64,000 bases of DNA from Actinoplanes couchii (GTDB lineage: Bacteria > Actinomycetota > Actinomycetes > Mycobacteriales > Micromonosporaceae), in the NCBI RefSeq assembly GCF_016862075.1, contig NZ_BOMG01000080.1, forward strand, positions 1 to 64,000, in the 5' to 3' direction. The notes beneath the pieces were generated by a model. That model had not been told where the DNA came from. It saw only the letters and a program-made list of their open reading frames with translations, and did not search any database. Position 1 is the first letter of the stretch. Each line of letters begins with the position of its first letter. The position numbers and the translations under genes are program-made. Below are positions 36,300-42,857 of the stretch, in pieces.

Positions 36300-36312
36300 C
36301 CACCGCATGACG

Positions 36313-36318
36313 TATGCT
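36313..36318 (+). promoter_or_regulatory. -10 box of tRNA-like leader 1
   Basis: TATGCT, exactly 7 nt before the first base of the RNA element. The same hexamer and spacing occur before all four elements. Confidence 0.6.
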
Positions 36319-36325
36319 CCGGCGC

Positions 36326-36403
36326 GGCGAAGCTGTAGCGCAGAGGTCGTCGCGCCTTGGCATCGAGCAGGAGGACGCCGGTTCGAATCCGGTCGGCTTC
36401 GCC
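36326..36403 (+). ncRNA. tRNA-like leader RNA 1
   Basis: A 78-nt element. The 10-bp terminal stem (36326-36335 with 36394-36403, one G-U pair) replaces the 7-bp acceptor stem of a tRNA. U8-A9-like TA, a D-arm with AGCGCAGAGGT (A14, G18, G19 equivalents), a 5-nt variable loop AGGAC and a T-arm GCCGG-TTCGAAT-CCGGT follow tRNA rules. The anticodon arm (36355-36371) pairs poorly. Terminal-stem pair 6 is A-U here but G-C in elements 2-4, which is compensatory. The LRR gene's ribosome binding site starts 12 nt downstream, so the element forms the 5' leader of that mRNA. A standard tRNA is ruled out by the stem length. Confidence 0.75.
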
Positions 36404-36428
36404 CCTGACGTGACCGGGGGTGGCGACG

Positions 36429-37538
36429 ATGGCTGACGAGGTCGTCGTGCGCTGCCCCGCGATCAGCGACCCGGACGCGATGGGCCTGGCCGCCCCGGGT
36501 GACTTCGACGGCATCCTCGGACGGCTCGCCGCGCCGGAGCCGGTCACCGCGCCGGAGGAGTTCGCCCGCGGCCTGGTCCGCCCGGACGGCCGGGTCGACC
36601 TGTGTAAACAGGGTGTCGGCCCGGACCTGACGGCCACCATCGTGCGGGCCGCCGCCGGTTCCCCGCACGTCGCCCACCTGCTGCTCGGCACCAACGGGCT
36701 GGGCAGCGACGGGGCGCGCGCGGTGGCCGGAGCGCTGACTCCCGGGCACGGCGTGCGTACCGTCTACCTCGGCTGCAACCGGATCGGCGCGGACGGCGCC
36801 GGGGCCCTGGCCGAGCGGCTGGCCGGTGACACCGAGATCCGGGCCCTGTGGCTCAAGCGCAACCCGGTCGGTGACGAGGGGGTGCGGCGCCTCGCCGGGG
36901 CCCTGCACCACAACACCACATTGCGTACGCTCGACCTGGTCAACACCGGGCTGACCGTTTCCGGTCTGGAGGCGCTGGCCGACGTGCTGGCCGCCCGCCC
37001 GCCGGTTCTGGAGCGGCTGTTCCTCGGCGGCAACGGCCTGGGCCCGGCCGCCGTCGGAGTCCTGACCCGCCTGGTCACCGCCGGCGGAGTGCGGGAGTTG
37101 TTCCTCGGCGTCAACCGGCTCGGTGACGAGGGCGCCGCCGGGCTGGCGGCGAACCTGGCCGGCTACCCGATGACCCTCGGCCTCGGCGGCAACGGCATCA
37201 CCGACATGACGGCGCTCGCCGCGAACCTGCACGCCTGGCAGGCCCTCGACCTGTCCCGCCCGCCGTCGGAACGTGCGCTCGGCGGGCGCCCCAACGTGGT
37301 CGGCGACACGGGCGCGGCGATCCTCGCGGCGGCCCTGCCGGGCGGTTCCCTGAAACGGCTCGACGTCCGGTTCACCGAGATCACCGGCCGCGGCGCGAAA
37401 CTGCTGCTCACCGCCGGCGCCGACCTGGAATACCTGGGCATCAACGGCGGCGTTCCCCGGAAGATGCGCCGCCGGGCACCCCGCACCACCACCCCACCGC
37501 ATGAGGACATCAACGCGATCGTGAGTATCTATCGATGA
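36429..37538 (+). CDS. Ribonuclease-inhibitor-type leucine-rich repeat protein
   Basis: A 369-residue protein. The ATG at 36429 follows GGGGG by 8 nt; the in-frame GTG 36420 overlaps that ribosome binding site and is less likely. Residues about 85-340 contain at least eight RI-type leucine-rich repeats of about 28 residues (VAHLLLGTNGLGSDGARAVA, VRTVYLGCNRIGADGAGALA, IRALWLKRNPVGDEGVRRLA, LERLFLGGNGLGPAAVGVL). It is a protein-binding scaffold with no enzymatic motif. It is the first gene behind tRNA-like leader 1 and overlaps the first ankyrin gene by ATGA, so they are translated together. Confidence 0.88.
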   Translation: MADEVVVRCPAISDPDAMGLAAPGDFDGILGRLAAPEPVTAPEEFARGLVRPDGRVDLCKQGVGPDLTATIVRAAAGSPHVAHLLLGTNGLGSDGARAVAGALTPGHGVRTVYLGCNRIGADGAGALAERLAGDTEIRALWLKRNPVGDEGVRRLAGALHHNTTLRTLDLVNTGLTVSGLEALADVLAARPPVLERLFLGGNGLGPAAVGVLTRLVTAGGVRELFLGVNRLGDEGAAGLAANLAGYPMTLGLGGNGITDMTALAANLHAWQALDLSRPPSERALGGRPNVVGDTGAAILAAALPGGSLKRLDVRFTEITGRGAKLLLTAGADLEYLGINGGVPRKMRRRAPRTTTPPHEDINAIVSIYR

Positions 37539-39157
37539 GTGGGCAGGACCAGCTGGCCCTTGCCGAATGGCAGCGGATCCGGCGGTACGCGGTGCCGGAC
37601 CGGATGATCGCCGAGTGCACCGAGGCCCGCGAACGCGGCGACTGGCGGGCCGCGTGCGAGGCGGCCGAGGTCGACGTGCTGATCGACGATCCCACTCCGG
37701 TCGCGGACGAACTGGCCGGGTTCGCCCCGGACCTGCTGCGCTGGCACCTCCCGCGGGCGCTCGGCGGCTACACCACGCTGGTCACCAGCCGGCGGTACGT
37801 GCTGGTCCCGCACGACGGCGTGATCGGGCCGGACTCCACGGTGCTGGTCGTCGAGTCGCCGCGTTCCCTGATCGGCTCGCAGCGGCTCACCCTGCAGGCC
37901 GCCCGCTGGGGTGACGTGCCCGGCGACGACAGCTACCAGCTGTCCAAGGAGCTGCTGCTGCCCGCCTACCTGTGGGACGCCCGGCACGCGGGGGAGCTGC
38001 GCACCGCGGTCGGCGGAACCGCCGAGCGGCTGCCCGGCTTCGCCCCCGACGGCTCGCCGCTGCCCGACGGCATGCTGGGCGCCGGCGACGACGCACCGGC
38101 CCGGGCCGAGTCGGTCCGCGCGGAGACGACCCTGGCCGCCCGGTTCGCCGCCGCCGGATTCGAGACCGGCAAGGACTTCGGGGAACAGCTGCCGCCGTAC
38201 GACAACGGCTGGAACATCCACAACGTCGATCCGTTGCGGGTCGCCCACGACGCCCGCCTGCTGGCCGACCGGTTCGGCACCGGCGAGTGGACCCTGTGGA
38301 TCGACTACTACTGGTACATCCACTTGACCGTCGACGGCGGCACACCGCGGGCCGACTGGCACATCCTCGACCGGGCCGACCTGACCAACCCGGTCCGGTT
38401 GCTGCCCCGGCTGCACACCGATCTGACCCGGTACCCGGTCGACCTCGACCTGATCCGTAACGGTCGCCTGACTGCCGGAGACCTGCATCCGCTGGTACGC
38501 GCGGCGCTGTTCCCCGGCGTCCCGGCGGCTCCCGCGCGACCGGTTCCGCCGGCCACCCCGGCCCGGGTGCGCTGCCACGGCGCATGGCACGAGATCGGCG
38601 TACAGCAGGGGCGCCTGACCCTGCCCGGGCACACCGAGGCCGAACGGCAGCGCGAGCGGGCGATGCGGGCGTTCGGCGGAGCGGTCACCGGTTGTTTCGC
38701 CGCCGAACAGACCTGGTCCGGTACGGCGGGACGGCTGCCGAAGAAGCTGCGGGCCCATCGTGAGGACCTGTGGCAGCGAATGCTGCACGGCGGCACCCGG
38801 GTGGTGCGGGAGCTGCTCGAAGCGGGCATGGACCCGAACCTGCGCGACAGTCGCGGCCGGACCCTGGTGCACCGGCTCCGATCGTACGACCATCAGGTCC
38901 TGCTGCCCTTGCTTCTTGCCGCCGGCGCGGACGTGAACGCCCGTGACCTCGAGGACAGCACCCCGCTCTATCTGGCCGTGGTGTTCCAGGCACCCGCTGA
39001 GTTGATCATCGCCCTGGTGGAGGCGGGCGCCGACCCGCGCACGCCCAATCAGGACGGCATGTCGGTGCTGGACTATCTCGACGACGTCCTGGAGTACCGC
39101 GACGAGGTGGACCCCGAGTTCGAGCCGGCGGTCGCCTATCTGCGCGAGCGGGCCTGA
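37535..39157 (+). CDS. Ankyrin-repeat protein, paralogue 1
   Basis: A 540-residue cytoplasmic protein and the first of four related genes. A conserved N-terminal module (residues about 10-75: EWQRIRRYAVPDRMIAE, ERGDWRAACEAAEVDVLIDDP, LAGFAPDLLRWHLPR) is shared with the later paralogues. A variable middle follows (HLWDAR-like LWDARHAGEL; FGTGEWTLWIDYYWYIHLTVDGG). The shared HPLVRAALFPG and RVRCHGAWHEIGVQQGRLTLPGHTEAERQRE segments come next. The C-terminus (about 425-520) has three ankyrin repeats (MDPNLRDSRGRTLVHRL, ADVNARDLEDSTPLYLAV, ADPRTPNQDGMSVLDYL). No catalytic motif is seen. It is an uncharacterised actinobacterial family. Confidence 0.85.
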   Translation: MSGQDQLALAEWQRIRRYAVPDRMIAECTEARERGDWRAACEAAEVDVLIDDPTPVADELAGFAPDLLRWHLPRALGGYTTLVTSRRYVLVPHDGVIGPDSTVLVVESPRSLIGSQRLTLQAARWGDVPGDDSYQLSKELLLPAYLWDARHAGELRTAVGGTAERLPGFAPDGSPLPDGMLGAGDDAPARAESVRAETTLAARFAAAGFETGKDFGEQLPPYDNGWNIHNVDPLRVAHDARLLADRFGTGEWTLWIDYYWYIHLTVDGGTPRADWHILDRADLTNPVRLLPRLHTDLTRYPVDLDLIRNGRLTAGDLHPLVRAALFPGVPAAPARPVPPATPARVRCHGAWHEIGVQQGRLTLPGHTEAERQRERAMRAFGGAVTGCFAAEQTWSGTAGRLPKKLRAHREDLWQRMLHGGTRVVRELLEAGMDPNLRDSRGRTLVHRLRSYDHQVLLPLLLAAGADVNARDLEDSTPLYLAVVFQAPAELIIALVEAGADPRTPNQDGMSVLDYLDDVLEYRDEVDPEFEPAVAYLRERA

Positions 39158-39167
39158 TCCACTCGCG

Positions 39168-39173
39168 TATGCT
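39168..39173 (+). promoter_or_regulatory. -10 box of tRNA-like leader 2
   Basis: TATGCT, 7 nt before the RNA element. The flank CCTGATCCACTC-CGTATGCTGCGG is almost identical to that of element 3, showing that gene end, promoter and RNA were duplicated together. Confidence 0.6.
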
Positions 39174-39180
39174 GCGGCGC

Positions 39181-39258
39181 GGCGGGGTCGTAGCGCAGAG
39201 GTCGTCGCGATCAGCTATCACCTGATAGGACGCCGGTTCGATTCCGGTCGGCCTCGCC
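39181..39258 (+). ncRNA. tRNA-like leader RNA 2
   Basis: A 78-nt element, the best-formed of the four. It has a terminal stem of 10 pairs (39181-39190 with 39249-39258; two G-U), TA, a D-arm GCG/CGC with AGAGGT, and a perfect anticodon-type arm ATCAG-CTATCAC-CTGAT. That loop has 7 nt, U at the position 33 equivalent, A at 37 and a formal anticodon AUC. The variable loop is AGGAC and the T-arm is GCCGG-TTCGATT-CCGGT. The base after the stem is A, followed by CC. The next gene's GTG is 20 nt further on. A formal anticodon AUC would be unusual in bacteria, so decoding is doubtful. Confidence 0.78.
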
Positions 39259-39278
39259 ACCTGAACACGGGGGACGCG

Positions 39279-39834
39279 GTGAACCGGAGCGACGGGACGG
39301 ACATCCACCGGTTCCCGGTGCCGCAGTGGATGGTCGCCGCGTGCGCGGAGGCCCGGGCGATCGACAGGCTGCGCCGGATCGCCGGGCACTTCGGGTGGCT
39401 GCCCGGGCTCCGGGCGGCGTTGTTGCCCGCTGCTCCGGCCGAGCCGGTTTTCGCGGATCCGGCCGGGCTGCTGGCCGAGGAGCGGATCCGGGTCCGGTGC
39501 GGTGGCGGGTGGCACCTGGTGGCCGTCCGCGGCGGGCGCCTTGAACTCCTCGATCACACCGGGGCCGCGCCGGATCCCGCGGCCGGCTGTCTCCGGGCGC
39601 GGCAGGCCTGGGAGGGCGGCGACGGCCGGGTGCCCAAGGGCCTGCGGTTCTATCGGCGTGACCTGTTCCAGCAGCTGAACCACGATCCACCGGCAGTGGC
39701 CGTCCCGGTTCATCATCGCCCTGGTCGACGCCGGGGCACGTCTCGACGAACCGGCGCCCCGATTCCTCGTCGACGCCGAACGGTGGGGCGACCGGGACCT
39801 CAAGCGGGCGATCGCCTACCTCCGGAACGCCTGA
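39279..39834 (+). pseudogene. Decayed ankyrin paralogue
   Basis: A remnant of the same family. The GTG at 39279 starts a short N-terminus (RFPVPQWMVAACAEAR) that jumps directly to the ALLPAAP and RIRVRCGGGWHLVAVRGGRLELLDHTG segments, losing about 200 residues. After LFQQLNH the ankyrin core is missing and the frame has shifted. From about 39709 the true C-terminus continues in another frame (QWPSRFIIALVDAGA ... AIAYLRNA, stop 39832-39834). The original frame instead runs on into tRNA-like element 3. Two internal deletions plus a frameshift make it nonfunctional, while its leader RNA remains intact. Confidence 0.85.
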
Positions 39835-39844
39835 TCCACTCCCG

Positions 39845-39850
39845 TATGCT
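39845..39850 (+). promoter_or_regulatory. -10 box of tRNA-like leader 3
   Basis: TATGCT, 7 nt before the RNA element, in the same GCGGCGC spacer as elements 2 and 4. Confidence 0.6.
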
Positions 39851-39857
39851 GCGGCGC

Positions 39858-39934
39858 GGCGAGGTCGTAGCGCAGAGGTCGACGCGCCCGGGCTGATCGG
39901 GAAGGACGCCGGTTCGATTCCGGCCGGCCTCGCC
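39858..39934 (+). ncRNA. tRNA-like leader RNA 3
   Basis: A 77-nt element. The terminal stem pairs 39858-39867 with 39925-39934 (one G-U). D-arm, variable region and T-arm (GCCGG-TTCGATT-CCGGC) are as in the others. The D-stem side reads GACGC instead of GTCGC. The anticodon-type stem is CCCG/CGGG around GGCTGAT. This is a different sequence from element 2 but still paired, and it lacks U33. The base after the stem is G followed by CC. The start codon of the ankyrin gene is 28 nt downstream. Confidence 0.75.
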
Positions 39935-39962
39935 GCCCGAACCCGGGGGGAGGGAACGGGTC

Positions 39963-41414
39963 GTGTTTCTCGGTGGGCGCAGCGTCCGGGAATGGCAGCG
40001 GATCCGGCGGTACACGGTGCCCGGCTGGATGATCGCCGAGAGCACCGCGGCCCGGGACCGCGGCGACTGGCGGGCGGCCTGCGAGGCCGCCGCGGTCGAG
40101 GTGCTGTTCGACGATCCGGGACCGGTCGCGGATCTGCTCGCCGGGTTCGCCCCCGACCTGCTGCGCTGGCACCTGCCCCGGCCGCCCGGCGGAACCACCG
40201 GGCTGGGGTTCCGGCAGCGGTTCGTACTGACCCCCGCGTCGGTCACCGCCGACACCACGGTGCTGCTGGCGAGCACGTCCCGGGCCGATCGCCTCACCCT
40301 CGAACAGGTCCGGCTGCGGGACCTGCCGCCCGGCCCGGCGTTCCCGGTGCCGGACCACCTGTGGGACGCCCGCGAGTACGCCGGTCTGCGTGCCGCCGCG
40401 GAGGCCGTGCCGCCGGGTCGGGGCCTCGGCCACTGGGCCGCGGCGGGCTGGGAGGTCACGTCGAATCCGTGGTACGCCGACCACTATCTCCGGGACCTCG
40501 ATCCCCGGCGGACGGCGGCCGATCTGCGCCGGGTCGCCCTCCGGTTCGGGATCGCCGACTGGCCGCTGGCCGAGTGGGGGACGACCCGGGTGTGCCTGAC
40601 CGCGACCTCCGGCCGGCCGCGGATCACCGTTCACCGGAACCGGGACCACCAGGACCGGGGCGTGCTGATGCTGCACCCCGGCCTGCTGCGGCCGCCCGTC
40701 GACCTGGAACTGGTCCGCGGCGGGCACCTCGACGCCGCCGACGTGCACCCGTTGGTCCGTGCGGTCCTGTTCCCGGGCACACCGCGCGGATCGTCGTACG
40801 CCGAACCGGCCGGCTCTTTCCCCGGCGAACGGGTCCGGGTCCGCTGTGGCGGCGTGTGGCACTGGGTCGAGGTCCGCGCGGGCCGTGTCGAGCTGCCCGG
40901 GCACAGCGACGAACAACGGCGGCGCGAGCACAGCATGGCCGCCTTCGGTGGTGCGCTGAGCGGCTGTTTCCAGGCCGAGCAGGCGTGGAACACCGGTGGC
41001 GGCCGGTTGCCGAAACAGCTCCGGCGGCACCACCGTGACCTCACCCGGCGGCTGGAGCACGGCGGGGCCCGGGGCGTGGAGCGGATGCTCGACGCCGGAC
41101 TGAACCCGTTGTTCCGGGACAGCCGCGGGCGCACCCTGATCCACATGCTGCACGACCTGGGCGATCCCGGTCTGCTGCCGCGGCTGCTCGCCGCCGGGCT
41201 GGACATCGGGGCGCGTGACCGGCTGAACCGTACCCCGCTGTTCGAGGCGGTGGATCAGCGCTGGCCGGCGCGTTACATCATCGCCCTGGCCGACGCCGGG
41301 GCGAGCCTGCGGACCTCGTTCCCGGACGACGACAGCATGGCGCAGTACCTCGACCGGATCGCCCGTGACGCCGACCGGGAACGTGCTCTCGCCATCGCCC
41401 ACCTGCGGCGGTAA
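39963..41414 (+). CDS. Ankyrin-repeat protein, paralogue 2
   Basis: A 483-residue protein starting at GTG 39963, 9 nt after GGGGGGAGGG. The N-terminal module (REWQRIRRYTVPGWMIAE, RGDWRAACEAAAVEVLFDDPGPVADLLAGFAPDLLRWHLPR) matches paralogues 1 and 3 very closely. The middle differs (GHWAAAGWEVTSNPWYADHYLRDL; FGIADWPLAEWGTTRVCLT). Shared blocks return at HPLVRAVLFPG, VRCGGVWHWVEVRAGRVELPGHS and AFGGALSGCFQAEQAWNTGGGRLPKQL. The C-terminal ankyrin repeats start near residue 373 (LNPLFRDSRGRTLIHML, LDIGARDRLNRTPLFEAV). It is cytoplasmic with no enzymatic motif. It sits alone behind leader 3. Confidence 0.85.
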   Translation: MFLGGRSVREWQRIRRYTVPGWMIAESTAARDRGDWRAACEAAAVEVLFDDPGPVADLLAGFAPDLLRWHLPRPPGGTTGLGFRQRFVLTPASVTADTTVLLASTSRADRLTLEQVRLRDLPPGPAFPVPDHLWDAREYAGLRAAAEAVPPGRGLGHWAAAGWEVTSNPWYADHYLRDLDPRRTAADLRRVALRFGIADWPLAEWGTTRVCLTATSGRPRITVHRNRDHQDRGVLMLHPGLLRPPVDLELVRGGHLDAADVHPLVRAVLFPGTPRGSSYAEPAGSFPGERVRVRCGGVWHWVEVRAGRVELPGHSDEQRRREHSMAAFGGALSGCFQAEQAWNTGGGRLPKQLRRHHRDLTRRLEHGGARGVERMLDAGLNPLFRDSRGRTLIHMLHDLGDPGLLPRLLAAGLDIGARDRLNRTPLFEAVDQRWPARYIIALADAGASLRTSFPDDDSMAQYLDRIARDADRERALAIAHLRR

Positions 41415-41444
41415 TCGGCTGGCGGGAATGTCGGGGGTTCGGCG

Positions 41445-41450
41445 TATGCT
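41445..41450 (+). promoter_or_regulatory. -10 box of tRNA-like leader 4
   Basis: TATGCT, 7 nt before the RNA element, 30 nt past the stop of paralogue 2. Confidence 0.6.
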
Positions 41451-41457
41451 GCGGCGC

Positions 41458-41534
41458 GGCGAGGTCGTAGCGCAGAGGTCGTCGCGCCCGGCATCAACCT
41501 GGAGGACGCCGGTTCGAATCCGGCCGGCCTCGCC
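41458..41534 (+). ncRNA. tRNA-like leader RNA 4
   Basis: A 77-nt element. The terminal stem pairs 41458-41467 with 41525-41534. The tRNA-like D-arm is identical to elements 1 and 2, and the T-arm is GCCGG-TTCGAAT-CCGGC. The anticodon-type stem CCGG/CTGG (one G-U) carries loop CATCAAC, without U33. G then CC follow the 3' end. The ribosome binding site of ankyrin paralogue 3, which heads the MoxR-VWA operon, lies about 14 nt downstream. This element therefore leads the operon with the ATPase and the VWA protein. Confidence 0.77.
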
Positions 41535-41561
41535 GCCTGAGTGACACGGGGAGGGGCCGGG

Positions 41562-42857
41562 ATGATCGACATCGGACACCACGGCTCGGTGGCGGATCTG
41601 CACGCCTGGCAGCGGGTCCGGCGGTACGCGGTGCCCGGCTGGATGATCGCCGAGTGCACCGCGGCACGGGAGCGTGGCGACTGGCGGGCGGCGTGCGAGG
41701 CGGCCGGGATCGAGGTCGGGTTCGACGACCCGGGGCCGTTGGCCGGGCTGCTCGCCGGGTTCGCCCCGGACCTGCTGCGCTGGCACCTGCCCCGGATACT
41801 GCACGGGTCCACCGGGCTGCTGTCGCACCAGCGTTACGTGCTGGCGCCGGAGGGCGAGGCCGGCACGGTGCTGCTGGTCCGGACGTACGGCAACGAGCGT
41901 TTGACCCTGGATCTGATGAACCGGCGCCAGCTGCCACCGGGCGCGAACATCGTGGTCCCGCCGCACCTGTGGGACGCCCGCCGGGCAATGGGCCTGCGGG
42001 AGCCGGCCACCTTCGAGCCCCAGCCAGGGCCGGCGCCGGGGTGGGCGGCCCAGCTGTTCGTCAAGAGCGGCTGGGCGGTCGAGCGTGAGCGGCCGGGTGC
42101 GGACGGGCAGTTGGCGCTGCTGCTGCGGTCCGACCTGCTGCGCCCGCCGGTCGACCTGACCCTGGTCCGGGCCGGTCTGCTGGCCGTCGACGCGGTGCAT
42201 CCGCTGGTGCGCCGGGCGCTGTTCCCGGAGGCGGCCCCGGTGCTGCCGCTCACCGGGTCCGGGCTGCCGGCCGACGTGCTGACCCGGGTCCGGTGCCGTG
42301 GCGTGTGGCACTGGGCCGGTGTCAGCGCGGGCCGGATCGAGCTGCCCGAGCACACCGCCGAGGAGCAGCAGCGGGAGCACGCCCTGGCCGCGTTCGGCGG
42401 CACGATCAGCGGCTGTTTCCAGGCCGAGCGGGCGTGGAACGGCGGCGGTGGCCGGCTGCCCAGGCTGCTCAGAGAGTACCGGCGTGACCTGATCCTGCGG
42501 CTGGAGCACGGCGGCGCCCGGGAGGTGACCGGGTTGCTCGACGCCGGGCTGGACCCGCTGCTGCGCGACGCCGGCGGCCGCACCCTGATCCACATGCTGC
42601 GGACCTTCGGCGACCCTGGGCTGCTGCCCCGGCTAATCGCCGCCGGGGTCGGCATCGACACCGAGGACCGGCAGGGCTACACCGCGTTGTACGAGGCCGT
42701 GCAGCACCGCTGGCCGTCGCGCTACATCATCGCGATGGTCGACGCCGGGGCCACCCTCGGCCGGCTGTCCTCGACCCGGTTCCTCGACGTCTCCGCGCAC
42801 CGTGCCTCCGACGATCTGCAGACTGCGATCGCCTACATCAGAAAGAAGAAACGATGA
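41562..42857 (+). CDS. Ankyrin-repeat protein, paralogue 3
   Basis: A 431-residue member of the array. The ATG at 41562 after GGGGAGGGG is preferred to an in-frame GTG at 41541 in the leader. The N-terminal module (AWQRVRRYAVPGWMIAE, ERGDWRAACEAAGIEVGFDDPGPLAGLLAGFAPDLLRWHLPR), a shortened middle, and the blocks VRCRGVWHWAGVSAGRIELPEH and FGGTISGCFQAERAWNGGGGRLPRLL are shared. Ankyrin repeats begin near residue 323 (LDPLLRDAGGRTLIHML, VGIDTEDRQGYTALYEAV, HRWPSRYIIAMVDAGATL). It overlaps the MoxR gene by ATGA, so this paralogue is made together with the ATPase. Confidence 0.85.
   Translation: MIDIGHHGSVADLHAWQRVRRYAVPGWMIAECTAARERGDWRAACEAAGIEVGFDDPGPLAGLLAGFAPDLLRWHLPRILHGSTGLLSHQRYVLAPEGEAGTVLLVRTYGNERLTLDLMNRRQLPPGANIVVPPHLWDARRAMGLREPATFEPQPGPAPGWAAQLFVKSGWAVERERPGADGQLALLLRSDLLRPPVDLTLVRAGLLAVDAVHPLVRRALFPEAAPVLPLTGSGLPADVLTRVRCRGVWHWAGVSAGRIELPEHTAEEQQREHALAAFGGTISGCFQAERAWNGGGGRLPRLLREYRRDLILRLEHGGAREVTGLLDAGLDPLLRDAGGRTLIHMLRTFGDPGLLPRLIAAGVGIDTEDRQGYTALYEAVQHRWPSRYIIAMVDAGATLGRLSSTRFLDVSAHRASDDLQTAIAYIRKKKR

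Noticed and set aside
39279..39896. Intact 205-residue protein between elements 2 and 3
   Set aside because: Its C-terminal part is out of frame with the family and runs into RNA element 3. The real C-terminus is found in another frame, so it is a pseudogene.
36326..41534. The four tRNA-like elements as ordinary decoding tRNA genes
   Set aside because: Acceptor stems are 10 bp, three of four lack U33, the anticodons are incoherent and no CCA is encoded in place. Each is fused to the leader of a protein gene.
39816..42593. Very long minus-strand open frame opposite the ankyrin genes
   Set aside because: It is low-complexity Arg/Gly/Pro/Gln sequence arising from GC-rich third positions, without start context or family features. 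The plus-strand genes explain the region.
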